From NCBI RefSeq assembly GCF_017829975.1, contig NZ_JAEEGA010000002.1:234357-298356 (forward strand): a stretch of DNA of 64,000 bases, given 5' to 3'. The stretch comes from Vagococcus allomyrinae. Its GTDB lineage: Bacteria; Bacillota; Bacilli; Lactobacillales; Vagococcaceae. Below the pieces are notes generated by a model. It did no database searches. It was not told the origin of the DNA and worked only from the letters and a program-made list of their open reading frames with translations. The translations under genes and the position numbers were made by a program. Positions 50,161 through 60,536 of this stretch are shown here, piece by piece (position 1 is the first letter of the stretch; each line of letters opens with the position of its first letter).

Positions 50161-52869
50161 TTATTCAATCGTATCGCGTAGACTCCATTTCACCGTGCCA
50201 GTGTAACTGCCATTAGTTTTAGGAACGACATCTTCTTTGGCTTGGATTTTTAAGCCGTTTTGATCACTCCCTTTGCCCCAAGCGTTCGTAATATTGTAAG
50301 TTGAGGCTAAATCGTTGGGACCGTTGCTATAGATGGTTTGAGGACTGGCTGTTAAGGTTAGCAATTGATTGTTGTAATGATATTTCATCGCCCCTACTAG
50401 CACATCGCCATCATTGGTCATTTCTTCTACAACCTGAACTGTTACTTCCCATTTATCTCGAGCACCACGGGTATCTTCGATGATTAAAGCATCATCAATA
50501 CTGCTTTTATCGGCACCAATTAACTGAGTGTAATCACGTATGTTCAGAGAACCAAACGCAACATTAGCTGGTGCTGAGATCATCGTGAGGGTCCCATTAA
50601 CTGAAATGATTGTCCCTGCCTTAAATGTCGCATCGCTATAGTTGAGATCGGTGACAGGATTACTATTTCCAATTTCATTGTTAGTGATAGGAGGTGTCTC
50701 TAGATCCGCAGCCCCAGATTTATCTTGCAAAATAATCTGAATCTTATCGTCTTGAGTGAGAGTCCCCTCAGGTATCGTGATCAACCATCTTCCCTCATTA
50801 TTAACGGTGGTATTCCAAGCTGGTTGGGCTACGCCATTTAAGGTAAAGCTAACGTTAGCATTGACTTCACCTGTGCCCGTCAATTCTTTAGTGGACGGGC
50901 TAACTCGTTCTGCCTTATCTACTTTGGCTGGTTCTGGTGGTGTCACATCGATGACCGTTGTTTTCACCGCTTCTTCACTTTCCCACGGGCCTCGAACTGC
51001 TGTTGCAAACATCTCTTTAGTCGCTTCATTAAACCGAGTATCAGTAAACGTCGCATACCCATCATCAGCAGTCGATGCTTCATGTGTCTCACCAAACGTG
51101 TCTGTATAAGTTACTTTTGCCTGATTTGCCGATGCAAAAACTTCTTCTAGCACGACATTCCCAAACTCATCAAAGGTATTTCCTGGGGTGTAGCCAATTA
51201 ATACTTTTGCCTGATACGATTTATCAGCATCAGTGACAGGTGACCATTGGACTTCCGGTTTAGTGTTCATCCCGGCAATCCGGCGGTAGTTATTCACTGT
51301 GAAATTACTCAAACTTGGTTCAGACGTGGTCACATTAGCTGTGCCACCGCCATTCTTCACGCTAAAATTATCAACTAACGCGTAGGTTTCTTGAGACGGA
51401 CCGCCAACCAGCTTCCCAACATTCCACAAGTCTATGTCTGATTCTTTAATCGAAAAGACATTCGTCGCATTGTTCATGGCAAGTGCTCGGCCACGGTCAT
51501 TGTTATTCCGAATATCAAAACCGGCTGGGTTATCAAGGGTTAAGGTGTGACCACCTGCCCCTTGCAGATTTACAACGCCACCTGTTGTATTGCCTACAAT
51601 ATACAGGCTACCTCCTGGTTCCACTGTTAAATTCGAATTGTTGGCACTGTATTGAAGTACTTCACCATTTCCACGGCTCAGTAAGTTAACAACTGCCCCA
51701 TCTTTAATGGTCATTTGAGAATTTGGCTGATCAAAACGCACCGCGTTCCCATTCATATTCGCATTGTAGATAGAATTTTCACCAACCGTTAAGCTAGCGT
51801 AATGATGAAAAACCGCTGGATAAGTAGTGCCGTTTGAGGAATTTTTTAGGACCACTCGGCTATTGTCTCCAATAGTAAATTCTTGACTCTTACTTGTGGA
51901 CGCCGCATTGGTGGAATTTTCCACAAACCAGACAGCAGAATAATTGGCATAAGTCACTTCACCGTACCAGTCTGTCTTGTCATCAATAACCACGCTTCCT
52001 GCATAATAATTTTCCTCTGTTGTATGCAGGCTCATCTTACCGTATACTTGCACTTCCGATTGATAGGCTCTGATAAAACGCCCCACTCGATTTCCGTTAA
52101 CTGGTACCGTTGTGATGTTCCCTGTCCGAAATGTCCATCCCGCAACATTTGCAGTAAAGTTAGTCCCATTGACAAAGGCATAGTAGCCTGCCGCGGTTAA
52201 CCCATTGTCAAGTCGTTGTTGAGCGACCATATCATGGATATGGAAAAAGCCAATTCCATCTGTTGGACTATTTATCTCCAAGCTTCGTCGATTTAGATGT
52301 AAGGTATGACCCCTCCCATCGATTTCAATTGATGTTCGTCGCAGGTTAAGTGCCTGATTACTACTGTTACTAATGTCGGTAGTTAAAATAATCTTTGTCA
52401 CCGTTCCATCATTATAAGCCGTTCTAAATTCAGACCAGTCGGCTACTTCTACTACTTTCTCTTCTGGATTAAAGCCGATTTCCATATTGGCTGCCTCATT
52501 AGCTGCTGCTATTTCTTCTGGTGTCGCAGAGACAAAACCACTCTCAGAGGCAGTTGCCATCTTTAGTTGTGAGTGAGTATTTTGCCATCCTGTGTCAACT
52601 GCTTGAATCACATCTTCAGCTGCTGACATTTCAGGAACTACTGCCTCATTGCGTTCTGAAGAATCAATGGTTTCTTCTGTGCTAGTATCTTCTAGACTTT
52701 CGATACTTTTTTGATTGTCACTACGTTCAGTGTCTTCAGTACTTTCTGTTGACTCTTCATCTTCAATAACTGCCGCCTTAACTTCAGTCATACTAGGTAC
52801 AGCTATACTCGTCATCAGGCTACCTAAAACCAACGTGGTCATCAGTACACGTAAGTAATGATTTTTCAT
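50161..52869 (-). CDS. large WxL-domain surface protein with beta-helix and Ig-like parts
   Basis: The 902 residues have a signal peptide (about 1-33), an acidic Ser/Glu/Thr linker, a long region like the right-handed beta-helix (pectate-lyase-type) surface proteins (about 150-510), an Ig-like domain (about 645-735, with GTGEVNANVSFTLNG) and a C-terminal WxL domain (about 745-902) ending GTVKWSLRDTIE. It is probably an adhesin. It is the first gene of cluster B, with AGGAGG before the ATG. Confidence 0.8.
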   Translation of the reverse strand: MKNHYLRVLMTTLVLGSLMTSIAVPSMTEVKAAVIEDEESTESTEDTERSDNQKSIESLEDTSTEETIDSSERNEAVVPEMSAAEDVIQAVDTGWQNTHSQLKMATASESGFVSATPEEIAAANEAANMEIGFNPEEKVVEVADWSEFRTAYNDGTVTKIILTTDISNSSNQALNLRRTSIEIDGRGHTLHLNRRSLEINSPTDGIGFFHIHDMVAQQRLDNGLTAAGYYAFVNGTNFTANVAGWTFRTGNITTVPVNGNRVGRFIRAYQSEVQVYGKMSLHTTEENYYAGSVVIDDKTDWYGEVTYANYSAVWFVENSTNAASTSKSQEFTIGDNSRVVLKNSSNGTTYPAVFHHYASLTVGENSIYNANMNGNAVRFDQPNSQMTIKDGAVVNLLSRGNGEVLQYSANNSNLTVEPGGSLYIVGNTTGGVVNLQGAGGHTLTLDNPAGFDIRNNNDRGRALAMNNATNVFSIKESDIDLWNVGKLVGGPSQETYALVDNFSVKNGGGTANVTTSEPSLSNFTVNNYRRIAGMNTKPEVQWSPVTDADKSYQAKVLIGYTPGNTFDEFGNVVLEEVFASANQAKVTYTDTFGETHEASTADDGYATFTDTRFNEATKEMFATAVRGPWESEEAVKTTVIDVTPPEPAKVDKAERVSPSTKELTGTGEVNANVSFTLNGVAQPAWNTTVNNEGRWLITIPEGTLTQDDKIQIILQDKSGAADLETPPITNNEIGNSNPVTDLNYSDATFKAGTIISVNGTLTMISAPANVAFGSLNIRDYTQLIGADKSSIDDALIIEDTRGARDKWEVTVQVVEEMTNDGDVLVGAMKYHYNNQLLTLTASPQTIYSNGPNDLASTYNITNAWGKGSDQNGLKIQAKEDVVPKTNGSYTGTVKWSLRDTIE

Positions 52870-53390
52870 TCTTGTCCTCCTTTATTTAAATTTTTGAAAT
52901 GCCTTTTGTTTCTTAACTACATACATAGTATAAATCAAAAATACAGGCCGGCCGTGTCGTCTTTTTCGTAAATCAACCGCTTTTTTGAGACAAAGTTCCT
53001 AATAATAAACCAAATACTTTTCGTTATATATACCATATACAAAAAAATAAAAAGCTTTTCTCCTTTATAAGGCTATTATCTTTTTTGATACCCTTGTATA
53101 AAAATGAAACATAAAAAAAACGAAAAATCGGCTATATAATTTATATAACCTAATTACTAAGTATTTTGAAACAAGTCACAGCTAATTCTTGTTAGCCAAT
53201 TGCTTCTATATAATATCAGCTAAATCTCGACATAACTTTTAAACGTTTGATTGTTGTTCTTCCCTAATAAAAGCAAAACTTTGATGAGGTGGCTGAATAT
53301 GGTCTTTAATTCATTGTTAATTAATTTACCGGTAGTCTGATTAATTTCACCATGGAAATTATGGAGCTAATATCTGTGGAATACCAAAAT

Positions 53391-53433
53391 CCCCCACTGA
53401 TCGCTGCTTTTCAAGCGCAGCGATCAGCGGGGG
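53391..53433. other. 17-bp GC-rich hairpin
   Basis: Left arm 53391-53407 (cccccactgatcgctgc) pairs with the right arm 53417-53433 except for one mismatch, with a nine-base loop. No T run follows on either strand. It is too strong to be chance; it may be part of a structured RNA, a terminator lacking its tail, or a mobile-element end. Confidence 0.5.
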
Positions 53434-53434
53434 G

Positions 53435-53467
53435 AATCGTGAATACCGATTAGGAGACCTCACGATT
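53435..53467. other. second hairpin directly after the 17-bp hairpin
   Basis: The arms aatcgtga (53435-53442) and tcacgatt (53460-53467) are perfect. Together with the neighbour it forms a two-stem structure of about 77 bases. Confidence 0.4.
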
Positions 53468-53580
53468 TAGATGGGGAACTTGTTCATTTTAAATAACACG
53501 AAAAGACTCCCGTCAACACTCTATAGTTGAACATCCTTTGACCCTTTTTAGTTTAACGCCAATGATAGTTCTGTTTATAT

Positions 53581-54468
53581 TTAGTCAAAAGAATCAAGAT
53601 CACGATACCATAAGAATTTAATAATCGCCTCATCTGCTTCTGGATTCTCATGCAATAAGGTATGTTGACTCCGTATGCCTGTTAATTTGATTTCGTTATA
53701 ACTAGCAACGTTATCTTTTACAATCTCCCCTAAAGCTAAGGCACTTTCAACTTTAACAATGCTGTCACTTTCTGTTCCATTTTCTACGTCACCATAGATG
53801 TTTAGCACCCTTAGATCTTCTGGAAGCTTATTTCTCTCAACCATAAAATAAGTAAAATTATCATCGAAGTTGCGAATTCCTTCTTCTGATTTTTCTAATT
53901 TATATACTTGACTCATAATTGTGTGTGCCACATTGCCTTTAAAAGGAGAACCTAGCGTAATTAATTTAGACACGCGAGGCACAGATTCTTGAAACGTCTT
54001 AATTTGTGTCAAATAATGTAAGGATGTTACCCCTCCCATCGAATGCCCAATTAAATTAACTTTTTGAACCTCTAATTTATCATGCAAAAATACCATAACT
54101 GATTTTAACCACTCAGCTTGAAGTTCTGCTGGTGCATCATTATTATCAAAGAATACCTGAATTACCGGTTTTAAGTATCCTTGTGTCTGCCCCCATGTTC
54201 CGTTAACAAATACTTCACCATCTTCAGCAACTTCTATCTCCAATGCTTTATATGCAACGTTTTGCTTATGCATCCGCTGCAACATCCCTTGCATTGTTCG
54301 TTTGTTTCCATTAACCCCATGGAGAATGACCGTCGGGATTGCCTCTTCTTTTTGATGACCGATGGATAACCGACTAAATCTTTTACGATTAATTGCTTTG
54401 GCTAATAAGAAACTACTTACTGTAAGAGTTCCAGCTATTAACGCTGCATTTCTAATACTTTTTTTCAT
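53581..54468 (-). CDS. DUF915-type secreted or membrane-anchored alpha/beta hydrolase
   Basis: The 295 residues have an N-terminal hydrophobic segment (about 8-26), then VILHGVNGNKRTM and the nucleophile elbow NLIGHSMGGVTS. LNIYGDVENGTESDS and GIRSQHTLLHENP probably hold the Asp and His. This is the pattern of the DUF915 cell-surface hydrolases of lactic acid bacteria. Substrate is unknown. Confidence 0.8.
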   Translation of the reverse strand: MKKSIRNAALIAGTLTVSSFLLAKAINRKRFSRLSIGHQKEEAIPTVILHGVNGNKRTMQGMLQRMHKQNVAYKALEIEVAEDGEVFVNGTWGQTQGYLKPVIQVFFDNNDAPAELQAEWLKSVMVFLHDKLEVQKVNLIGHSMGGVTSLHYLTQIKTFQESVPRVSKLITLGSPFKGNVAHTIMSQVYKLEKSEEGIRNFDDNFTYFMVERNKLPEDLRVLNIYGDVENGTESDSIVKVESALALGEIVKDNVASYNEIKLTGIRSQHTLLHENPEADEAIIKFLWYRDLDSFD

Positions 54469-54578
54469 ATGATTCCTCCTCTATCTGATTATTGACTGAT
54501 TCTCAACTTCAATTATTGTCTTTGTTAATTTCTCCAATCTCTTTAGCACACTCAAACTAGATTAATCGATCAAAATAA

Positions 54579-55244
54579 TTAATTTTCTGTGAACAAAAAA
54601 AATTTCCCAACAAAAGCGGCTATTGTCGCACCCAAAAAGGGCGCAACTATGAATACCCAAACTTGAGAAAGAGCTTCACCTCCAACGAATAGGGCTGGCG
54701 CTATACTTCTTGCAGGGTTAACAGACGTTCCAGTGATTCTTGTGCCCACTAAATGGACTAAGATGAGCCCCATGCCGCTAATAACACCGGCCATATTTGG
54801 ATTCCTACGTTTCCCTGTGGCAGAGATAACGATTAGGACAAAGATAAAAGTTAAAAGTACCTCACTAGAAAAAGCAAACCAAGGACCAACTGAATCAAAA
54901 CTATTCTGCCCTAAATTATCAGATGCATTAGGGTTTGAGGTTAATAATAATTTTAATGTATAAGATCCTGCACAAGCTCCGACTAGTTGACTAATAACAT
55001 AGTACACCAAAACATTCAACTCAATTCGCTTATTTAAAAAGAATGCTAAACTAACGGCCGGATTTAAGTGTGCCCCTGAATCTCTGGACACACTGTAACT
55101 CGCCGCTATTAAGGCTAGTCCAAAAGCAAGTGATACCAGCAATACTCCGATTTGAGTCTCTTTTCCTCCAATAACAGCTGTTGCTGTCCCTATAAATACA
55201 AGTATAAATGTACCAATCATTTCTGACATTGCCTTAATAAACAT
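54579..55244 (-). CDS. aquaporin / MIP-family channel
   Basis: The 221 residues have six membrane segments and two pore loops with NPA motifs (HLNPAVSLAFF at about 60-70 and TSVNPARSIAPALF at about 175-188). Arg follows the second NPA, as in water and glycerol channels. The narrow-filter residues were not enough to tell water from glycerol. AAGGAGG precedes the ATG. Confidence 0.85.
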   Translation of the reverse strand: MFIKAMSEMIGTFILVFIGTATAVIGGKETQIGVLLVSLAFGLALIAASYSVSRDSGAHLNPAVSLAFFLNKRIELNVLVYYVISQLVGACAGSYTLKLLLTSNPNASDNLGQNSFDSVGPWFAFSSEVLLTFIFVLIVISATGKRRNPNMAGVISGMGLILVHLVGTRITGTSVNPARSIAPALFVGGEALSQVWVFIVAPFLGATIAAFVGKFFLFTEN

Positions 55245-56065
55245 TCTCCAAACCTCCTTACAGCAGTTTACTCTTACATGCTCGCTAAGAATTAACAGCC
55301 CTTTTCAATGATTTAAACATATAATGTGACCCTCGCCTATTTCTATAGGGTATTCTTGTCTTCCTTTTAAATCATTCGCACAAAAGGACAGGTATCAATG
55401 AACATAATTAATTAAGCTCTCTTTTATTTCTCATTTAAGAAATGATATTCTGAACGTTACTACCTGTACGACTCCTCCTAAACAATCCAATGGGACTATC
55501 TATTCGGATTGATTCACGGATGTATATACTCACTATTTCTGTTTTGTTTCTCTTAAAATTATCACGAATTCTATCATTTTCTAAATTATTACACTATAAT
55601 AGAAACACAATCTTTTTTGCAGTGCTTAAAGATTGAATTGACCTGTCTAAAATCACCAATTAAATAAGTAATGCTACTTTCGATTATTAGTAAAAAGGCG
55701 TTCTACTTATCCCTAGTTCTCATATGTGACAATTCGCAATGACCATCGACATATGGCGATTCTTTGTCATGTTGCATGATTGTCTTCCAGGAGATGTTCA
55801 TATAGCTACTGTTAAATAATTACAAACACTTCTTTCCGATTGTGATTAAAGGAACAAACCAGTGACGCTATAGGCACCAATTATGTTGCGGAGCACCTAT
55901 CCGTCACTCCTGCAATTTTGATAAAGAAGTGAAAAGTAGCATTCTCAGCCACTATAATTACCACTATTCACCGAATCACCTATCAATTTATAAAAAGTAT
56001 ACAGATTTAAAGTGTAGCTCACTAGAAAGCACTATACACAATCAACTTAATTAGGAGAATGCCCC
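55245..56065. other. about 820 bp without a gene
   Basis: AT-rich DNA between the aquaporin and the Rgg-like gene. A long imperfect inverted repeat (gtgacgctatagg near 55862 with cctatccgtcac near 55894) is the only structure noticed. An AGGAG site before 56066 belongs to the regulator gene. Confidence 0.35.
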
Positions 56066-56929
56066 ATGAATGATAATTATGGAAAAGTATTTCGTGTCAT
56101 CAGAATCAGTCAAAATCTAACACTAAAAGAAGTTTCACAAGGCGTAGTATCTCTTTCTTACCTCAGTAAATTCGAAACGGGAAAAACTAACATAACTTTG
56201 TCTATATTTCTGAAATTACTTGATAAAATTAATGTCAAAATTGATGAATTCATTTTTTTTTGTAATAATTCCTTTTATCATTTCAATGAACTTGCCTCAC
56301 AAATTTCAACAGCTTACCGAGAAACAAACACTTCCAAATTATGTCAGCTTCAGGAAACAGAAAAAAAATTATTTTTAGCAACTCGAAAAAAATCTCATCA
56401 AATAAATAGTATTATGATAGCCGCAGCTATTATTGACCTGAATCCAAGCCACTCTATCCCTAAAAAAGACTTGAAAATTATGTCTGATTACTTATTACAA
56501 ATTCCTTTTTGGACATCTTATAATCTTTTTATTCTCAGTAATTCCCATGCTATTATTTCTCCTTACTTACTGATTACACTGATTCAAGAAATAAGAAGAC
56601 TCGATGCTAATAAAAGTGTCGAGTACTCATGTCCTAGTGAATTAATTTTGCTGCTTCATCATGCCGCTATCACATTTTTACGAATTGATGAGATAGAACA
56701 AGCTATTTTAGCTTACAAGTACGCAAAAAAGCTACTTAAATCAGGGTTTCTCTTCGAAAAAAATCGTAGCCTCTTTATAAAGGGACTTATCATTATCACT
56801 CAAGGCAAAACATACGAAGGGATCACACTGGCGACTAAAGCCATTAGTGTTCTAGAAACATTAGAGGTTCCTCTAGTAAATAGGTATGTGATTGAATTAA
56901 AAAAGACAATTGAAAAAGTGAAACACTAG
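56066..56929 (+). CDS. Rgg/MutR-like transcriptional regulator
   Basis: The 287 residues have an N-terminal Xre-type helix-turn-helix (about 7-62, SQNLTLKEVSQGVVSLSYLS) and a helical repeat domain (about 75-285) of the sort that binds short peptides in Rgg proteins. The linker and overall length match the family. The next gene downstream encodes a small secreted protein and may be its target or partner. Confidence 0.8.
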   Translation: MNDNYGKVFRVIRISQNLTLKEVSQGVVSLSYLSKFETGKTNITLSIFLKLLDKINVKIDEFIFFCNNSFYHFNELASQISTAYRETNTSKLCQLQETEKKLFLATRKKSHQINSIMIAAAIIDLNPSHSIPKKDLKIMSDYLLQIPFWTSYNLFILSNSHAIISPYLLITLIQEIRRLDANKSVEYSCPSELILLLHHAAITFLRIDEIEQAILAYKYAKKLLKSGFLFEKNRSLFIKGLIIITQGKTYEGITLATKAISVLETLEVPLVNRYVIELKKTIEKVKH

Positions 56930-57248
56930 GTTATAACGCCAGACTGGTCTCTTCTACCTAAAGCACAGGAATATTACTTCCTAATGATCGGTCAACCAAA
57001 GGCTAACGTTTCCTACTGTTCACTGCTTTTCGTGTCCTTTATGTAATATTACTATCCCTTTCGGTGGCTCATACAACAGCTAACACTTAATGGTCCTGTT
57101 AAATTATCTCGTCGAGACACTCCCACTCACATGTAAAAGTGTACTTGGTTATGAATGGATACAGCTCATTAAAAAATAAAGCGCTCCTACATAAAATCTA
57201 CACATCTATCCACCATAATAGTAATAAATTAAGAAAGAGGTGCCGAAA
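56930..57248. other. intergenic region, no gene seen
   Basis: No open frame of note. The right end carries the AAAGAGG ribosome site of the next gene at 57233-57240, followed by its GTG start. Confidence 0.3.
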
Positions 57249-57695
57249 GTGAAACGAAAGAAACCTGTATTATTTTTAATGATGAGTCTTTTAACAATCT
57301 CAACCACACCTGTAACTGCTTTAGCCAGATCTCACGGAAATATGGAAAATCAGAGGGGTACTCACATGGAAAAGCACTCAGCAACTCACCATCGTGACAC
57401 TGCAACAGAATCACAAAACAATTCAGAGCAAGCAACGCCTGAAGAACCTCGTTATCATCGCCAAAACGCCATGAATCATATGGGCAGTGAGCCTAGTGTC
57501 GGAACTAGTAACTACGATACAACGGAGGGCAATGCAACTGTTCAAATGACTCCGATTAATACTAACACTCAACAAACCACTTGCCAATACCAAGCGTCCT
57601 GTGAGTATCGAACTGAGGAAAGTGGAACTCAACACCAGCATAATTGGACAAAACAAGCATTTGATTACTATTCAAGATGTTTGCCAACAGTTTAA
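57249..57695 (+). CDS. small secreted His/Thr/Gln-rich protein with C-terminal cysteines
   Basis: From the GTG at 57249 the protein has 148 residues. A signal peptide (about 1-26, ending TPVTALA) is followed by a polar region rich in His, Asn, Gln and Thr and a C-terminus with three Cys (TCQYQASCEYR and SRCLPTV). An earlier GTG lies inside the ribosome site and is unlikely. No family is recognised. Metal binding or a bacteriocin-like role is possible. A strong terminator follows 89 bases later. Confidence 0.55.
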   Translation: MKRKKPVLFLMMSLLTISTTPVTALARSHGNMENQRGTHMEKHSATHHRDTATESQNNSEQATPEEPRYHRQNAMNHMGSEPSVGTSNYDTTEGNATVQMTPINTNTQQTTCQYQASCEYRTEESGTQHQHNWTKQAFDYYSRCLPTV

Positions 57696-57784
57696 GTAAC
57701 ACAACTGGAGAAGCTGACAGTTAGGTAGACAAAGTATTAACTCACGTTCGACGAAAAGCTTCACATGATCAGTCTCTTAAAAAT

Positions 57785-57836
57785 GACAAAAGCAGGCATC
57801 TGTCAACCAATTATTTGACAGATGCCTGCTTTTGTC
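57785..57836. terminator. very strong bidirectional terminator (22-bp perfect stem)
   Basis: The arms at 57785-57806 and 57815-57836 are perfect complements with an eight-base loop, and include A and T runs. It lies between the secreted protein gene (plus) and the convergent TetR gene (minus). Confidence 0.85.
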
Positions 57837-57916
57837 TATGTATTGACAGTATGCTTAGCATTTATACTTAAGATAATGATCATTGTCTGACGAACTTCCT
57901 CAAAAGAGGAAGCGCT

Positions 57917-58453
57917 TTAAACATAGTAGTGTTGAATCGCTTCGGGCATGCTTTTATAGATAAGTTCTCCGAGTTTATCTGCTTCGATCGCCATATCATC
58001 TTTAAACCATTTTAGAACCATGCTCGTGACACCGTGCCAATAAAGTTCGTGAATAAAGCTCTCATCAAGAGAAAGTCGATTTTCACCAATATGTTCGATG
58101 GAATAGCCAATCAAAAATTCAAAATAGCTTTCTTCAAATGAATTTTGTCCTCTATATGAACTAAGGTTTAAGTAGATCGTTCTATTTTGTTGCATTAATT
58201 TAAAACTATCCGTCATGGAGCAAATAAAGTTTTTGCTTCTTTGAAATTTTTTTATGGACGTTATTGTTTTATAGAGATGAAGAAAAATGATTAGATCAAA
58301 TTTATCATAGAAATGATTATAGAATGTTTGTCTAGACATGCCGCATTTTTTCATAATAGTAGAAACAGAAATTTTCTCAATGGGTTGTTTTTCCAGCAGC
58401 TCTTCAGTGGCTTTTACGATCAGCAATTTGGTTTCATTAAATAAGTGATACAT
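57917..58453 (-). CDS. TetR-family transcriptional regulator
   Basis: The 178 residues have the TetR helix-turn-helix (about 12-58, ISVSTIMKKCGMSRQTFYNH) and a C-terminal domain resembling the TetR_C_8/DhaS-like group. It is divergent from the reductase-dehydrogenase pair and probably represses it. The 139-base gap contains direct AAATTTAAGTT/AAAATTAAGTT stretches that may be operator half-sites. Confidence 0.8.
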   Translation of the reverse strand: MYHLFNETKLLIVKATEELLEKQPIEKISVSTIMKKCGMSRQTFYNHFYDKFDLIIFLHLYKTITSIKKFQRSKNFICSMTDSFKLMQQNRTIYLNLSSYRGQNSFEESYFEFLIGYSIEHIGENRLSLDESFIHELYWHGVTSMVLKWFKDDMAIEADKLGELIYKSMPEAIQHYYV

Positions 58454-58592
58454 TCAATTACCTTCTTTCTGCGTGACATACCGCTAATAAGGGACTGTGA
58501 TGCAACTAAATTATAGCAAATTTAAGTTGGAACAAAATTAAGTTTTAAAGTGAAGTTTTTCACTAAAGATAAAAATTGAAAGGATGATGGGA

Positions 58593-60536
58593 ATGAGTTA
58601 CGAAAAATTATTTTCTAGAGGAAGCATTGGAACCATGGATTTAAAGAACCGCATTGTTATGACTGCTATGGGGACGGGATTTGCCCGTTACGATGGAGAA
58701 GCGACGGATGAAATTATTAGATTTTATGAAGAACGGGCCAAAGGAGGCTGTGGTTTAATTATTACAGAAATCACTCGAGTGGACGAAGAAACGGGGATTG
58801 GTTTGACTAATCAACTGAGTATTTCCTCCGATCGCGCTATTCGCAAATTGACAGAATTAGTTGATGCGGTACAACAACATGACTGTAAAATTATGTTGCA
58901 GCTTCATCATCCCGGTAGACAAACCGCCAGCATCCAAATTGGTGGTAAACAAGCTGTAGCCCCTAGTGGAATTGCCTGTAAAGTGATCGGCGAAGTTCCC
59001 AGAGAAATGACAACCACAGAATGTGAAGAAATGGTGCAGAAGTTTGTAGCTGGTGCATTGCGGGCAAAAATGGCGGGTTTTGATGGTGTCGAAGTTCATG
59101 CGGCACACGGCTATTTGATCAATCAATTTTTAAGTCCTTACTCAAATCAGCGAACGGATAAATATGGTGGAGATTTTGCTAAACGTTTTGCTTTTCTGGA
59201 GGAAATCATTTTAGGCATTCAAAAAGTGTGTGGCATAGCTTATCCAATTATGGTTCGAATCAGTGCTTCCGAATACACAGAGGGTGGCTTGACGATCGAA
59301 GATGCTGTTGCCATTTCAAAAAAACTGGAGACAATGGGCGTCGCTGCAATTGATGTCAGTGCTGGCACTTATGAATCAAACTATGCCATTATGGAACCGC
59401 AACAACTAGCAGAAGGTTGGAAAAAACAATTAGCTAAAGAAGTCAAAAAAAATGTAACGATCCCTGTTGTGGCAGTCAATAATATCAAGCGTCCAGCTTT
59501 TGCAGAAAAGCTGTTAGAAGAAGACGTTTGTGATTTTATCGGTATTGCTAGGGGACAGTTAGCAGATCCAGAATGGGCCAATAAAGCATACATGGGCAAT
59601 GATGTGCTAATTCGTAAATGTCTAGGTTGTTTACATTGCAGTTATTCAGTTGTTCTATCCAAACCCCTTCAATGTACCGTTAATCCACGCCTTGGTCGAG
59701 AAACAAGATATAATGACGCAAACCTTGTTCAAAACGGCACAGGGAAAAAAATAATCGTAGTTGGTGGTGGGCCAGCTGGCATGCAAGCCGCCATGGTCTT
59801 AGCTAAAAGAAAATTTGCTGTCACCCTTTTAGAAAAAAGTAATGCCTTAGGTGGCTTAGTGAAAACAGCGGAAGTCCCGCCTCATAAAGAAATGTTAGGA
59901 GAATTTATCAAAACTCAACTAGCAGAGCTCGAATTACATAACGTTGAGGTTAAGTTAAACGTGGAAGCTACTGCTGACATCGTAAAAAAATTAAATCCCT
60001 ATGGAGTTGTTTACGCTGTCGGTGGGGAAAGTATTGTACCAAACAGTATTCCGGGAATTTTTAAAGGCCACGTTTGGACTGCTAATGACGTTTTAACTCA
60101 TAAAGTCTCGTTGGCAGAAAAGAAAATTGCCGTGATCGGAGCAGGTGTAACAGGTTTAGAAACAGCCGAAGTTTTAGCGGAAAAAAATCAGGTCACGATT
60201 TATGAAAGAGACTCAGAAATAGCTCTAGGTTTAAACGGGGTTGTCAAAATGTTCTTGTTAAATAGTTTAGCAGAAAAAAATGTGGTTATTAACACAAATC
60301 ATTTGCTAAAACAGGTTGAAGATACCTCTATTACGGTTCTTAAAGACAATCTAAAAGAAATAACTGCTGAGGTTGATGCGGTTGTTTTAGCAATGGGAGT
60401 CTCCTCAAATAAAGACAGACTAAAAGAATTCCAAAATGAATTTCATCATCTATTGGTTGTTGGTGACGCACAAAAGCCCGGCCAAATTTACGATGCTCTT
60501 AAGACTGCTAACGATAAAGCTTTTGCCTTTAATTAA
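58593..60536 (+). CDS. Old Yellow Enzyme/2,4-dienoyl-CoA reductase-type flavoprotein
   Basis: From the ATG at 58593 the protein has 647 residues. An FMN TIM barrel (about 1-330, HHPGRQT and VEVHAAHGYLINQFLSPYSN) is followed by a 4Fe-4S cysteine cluster (CLGCLHC...C) and an FAD/NAD(P) part with VVGGGPAGMQAA and VIGAGVTGLETAE. This is the layout of FadH and BaiCD/BaiH-type ene-reductases. It reduces C=C bonds of an unknown compound. AAAGGA precedes the ATG. Confidence 0.85.
   Translation: MSYEKLFSRGSIGTMDLKNRIVMTAMGTGFARYDGEATDEIIRFYEERAKGGCGLIITEITRVDEETGIGLTNQLSISSDRAIRKLTELVDAVQQHDCKIMLQLHHPGRQTASIQIGGKQAVAPSGIACKVIGEVPREMTTTECEEMVQKFVAGALRAKMAGFDGVEVHAAHGYLINQFLSPYSNQRTDKYGGDFAKRFAFLEEIILGIQKVCGIAYPIMVRISASEYTEGGLTIEDAVAISKKLETMGVAAIDVSAGTYESNYAIMEPQQLAEGWKKQLAKEVKKNVTIPVVAVNNIKRPAFAEKLLEEDVCDFIGIARGQLADPEWANKAYMGNDVLIRKCLGCLHCSYSVVLSKPLQCTVNPRLGRETRYNDANLVQNGTGKKIIVVGGGPAGMQAAMVLAKRKFAVTLLEKSNALGGLVKTAEVPPHKEMLGEFIKTQLAELELHNVEVKLNVEATADIVKKLNPYGVVYAVGGESIVPNSIPGIFKGHVWTANDVLTHKVSLAEKKIAVIGAGVTGLETAEVLAEKNQVTIYERDSEIALGLNGVVKMFLLNSLAEKNVVINTNHLLKQVEDTSITVLKDNLKEITAEVDAVVLAMGVSSNKDRLKEFQNEFHHLLVVGDAQKPGQIYDALKTANDKAFAFN

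Larger units (their letters stand above)
52870..53580. other. promoter region of WxL cluster B and structured segment
   Basis: The part next to the cluster is AT-rich and holds the expected promoter, though no clear boxes were fixed. The part from 53391 to 53467 holds two strong hairpins, listed separately. No gene is seen. Confidence 0.4.
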
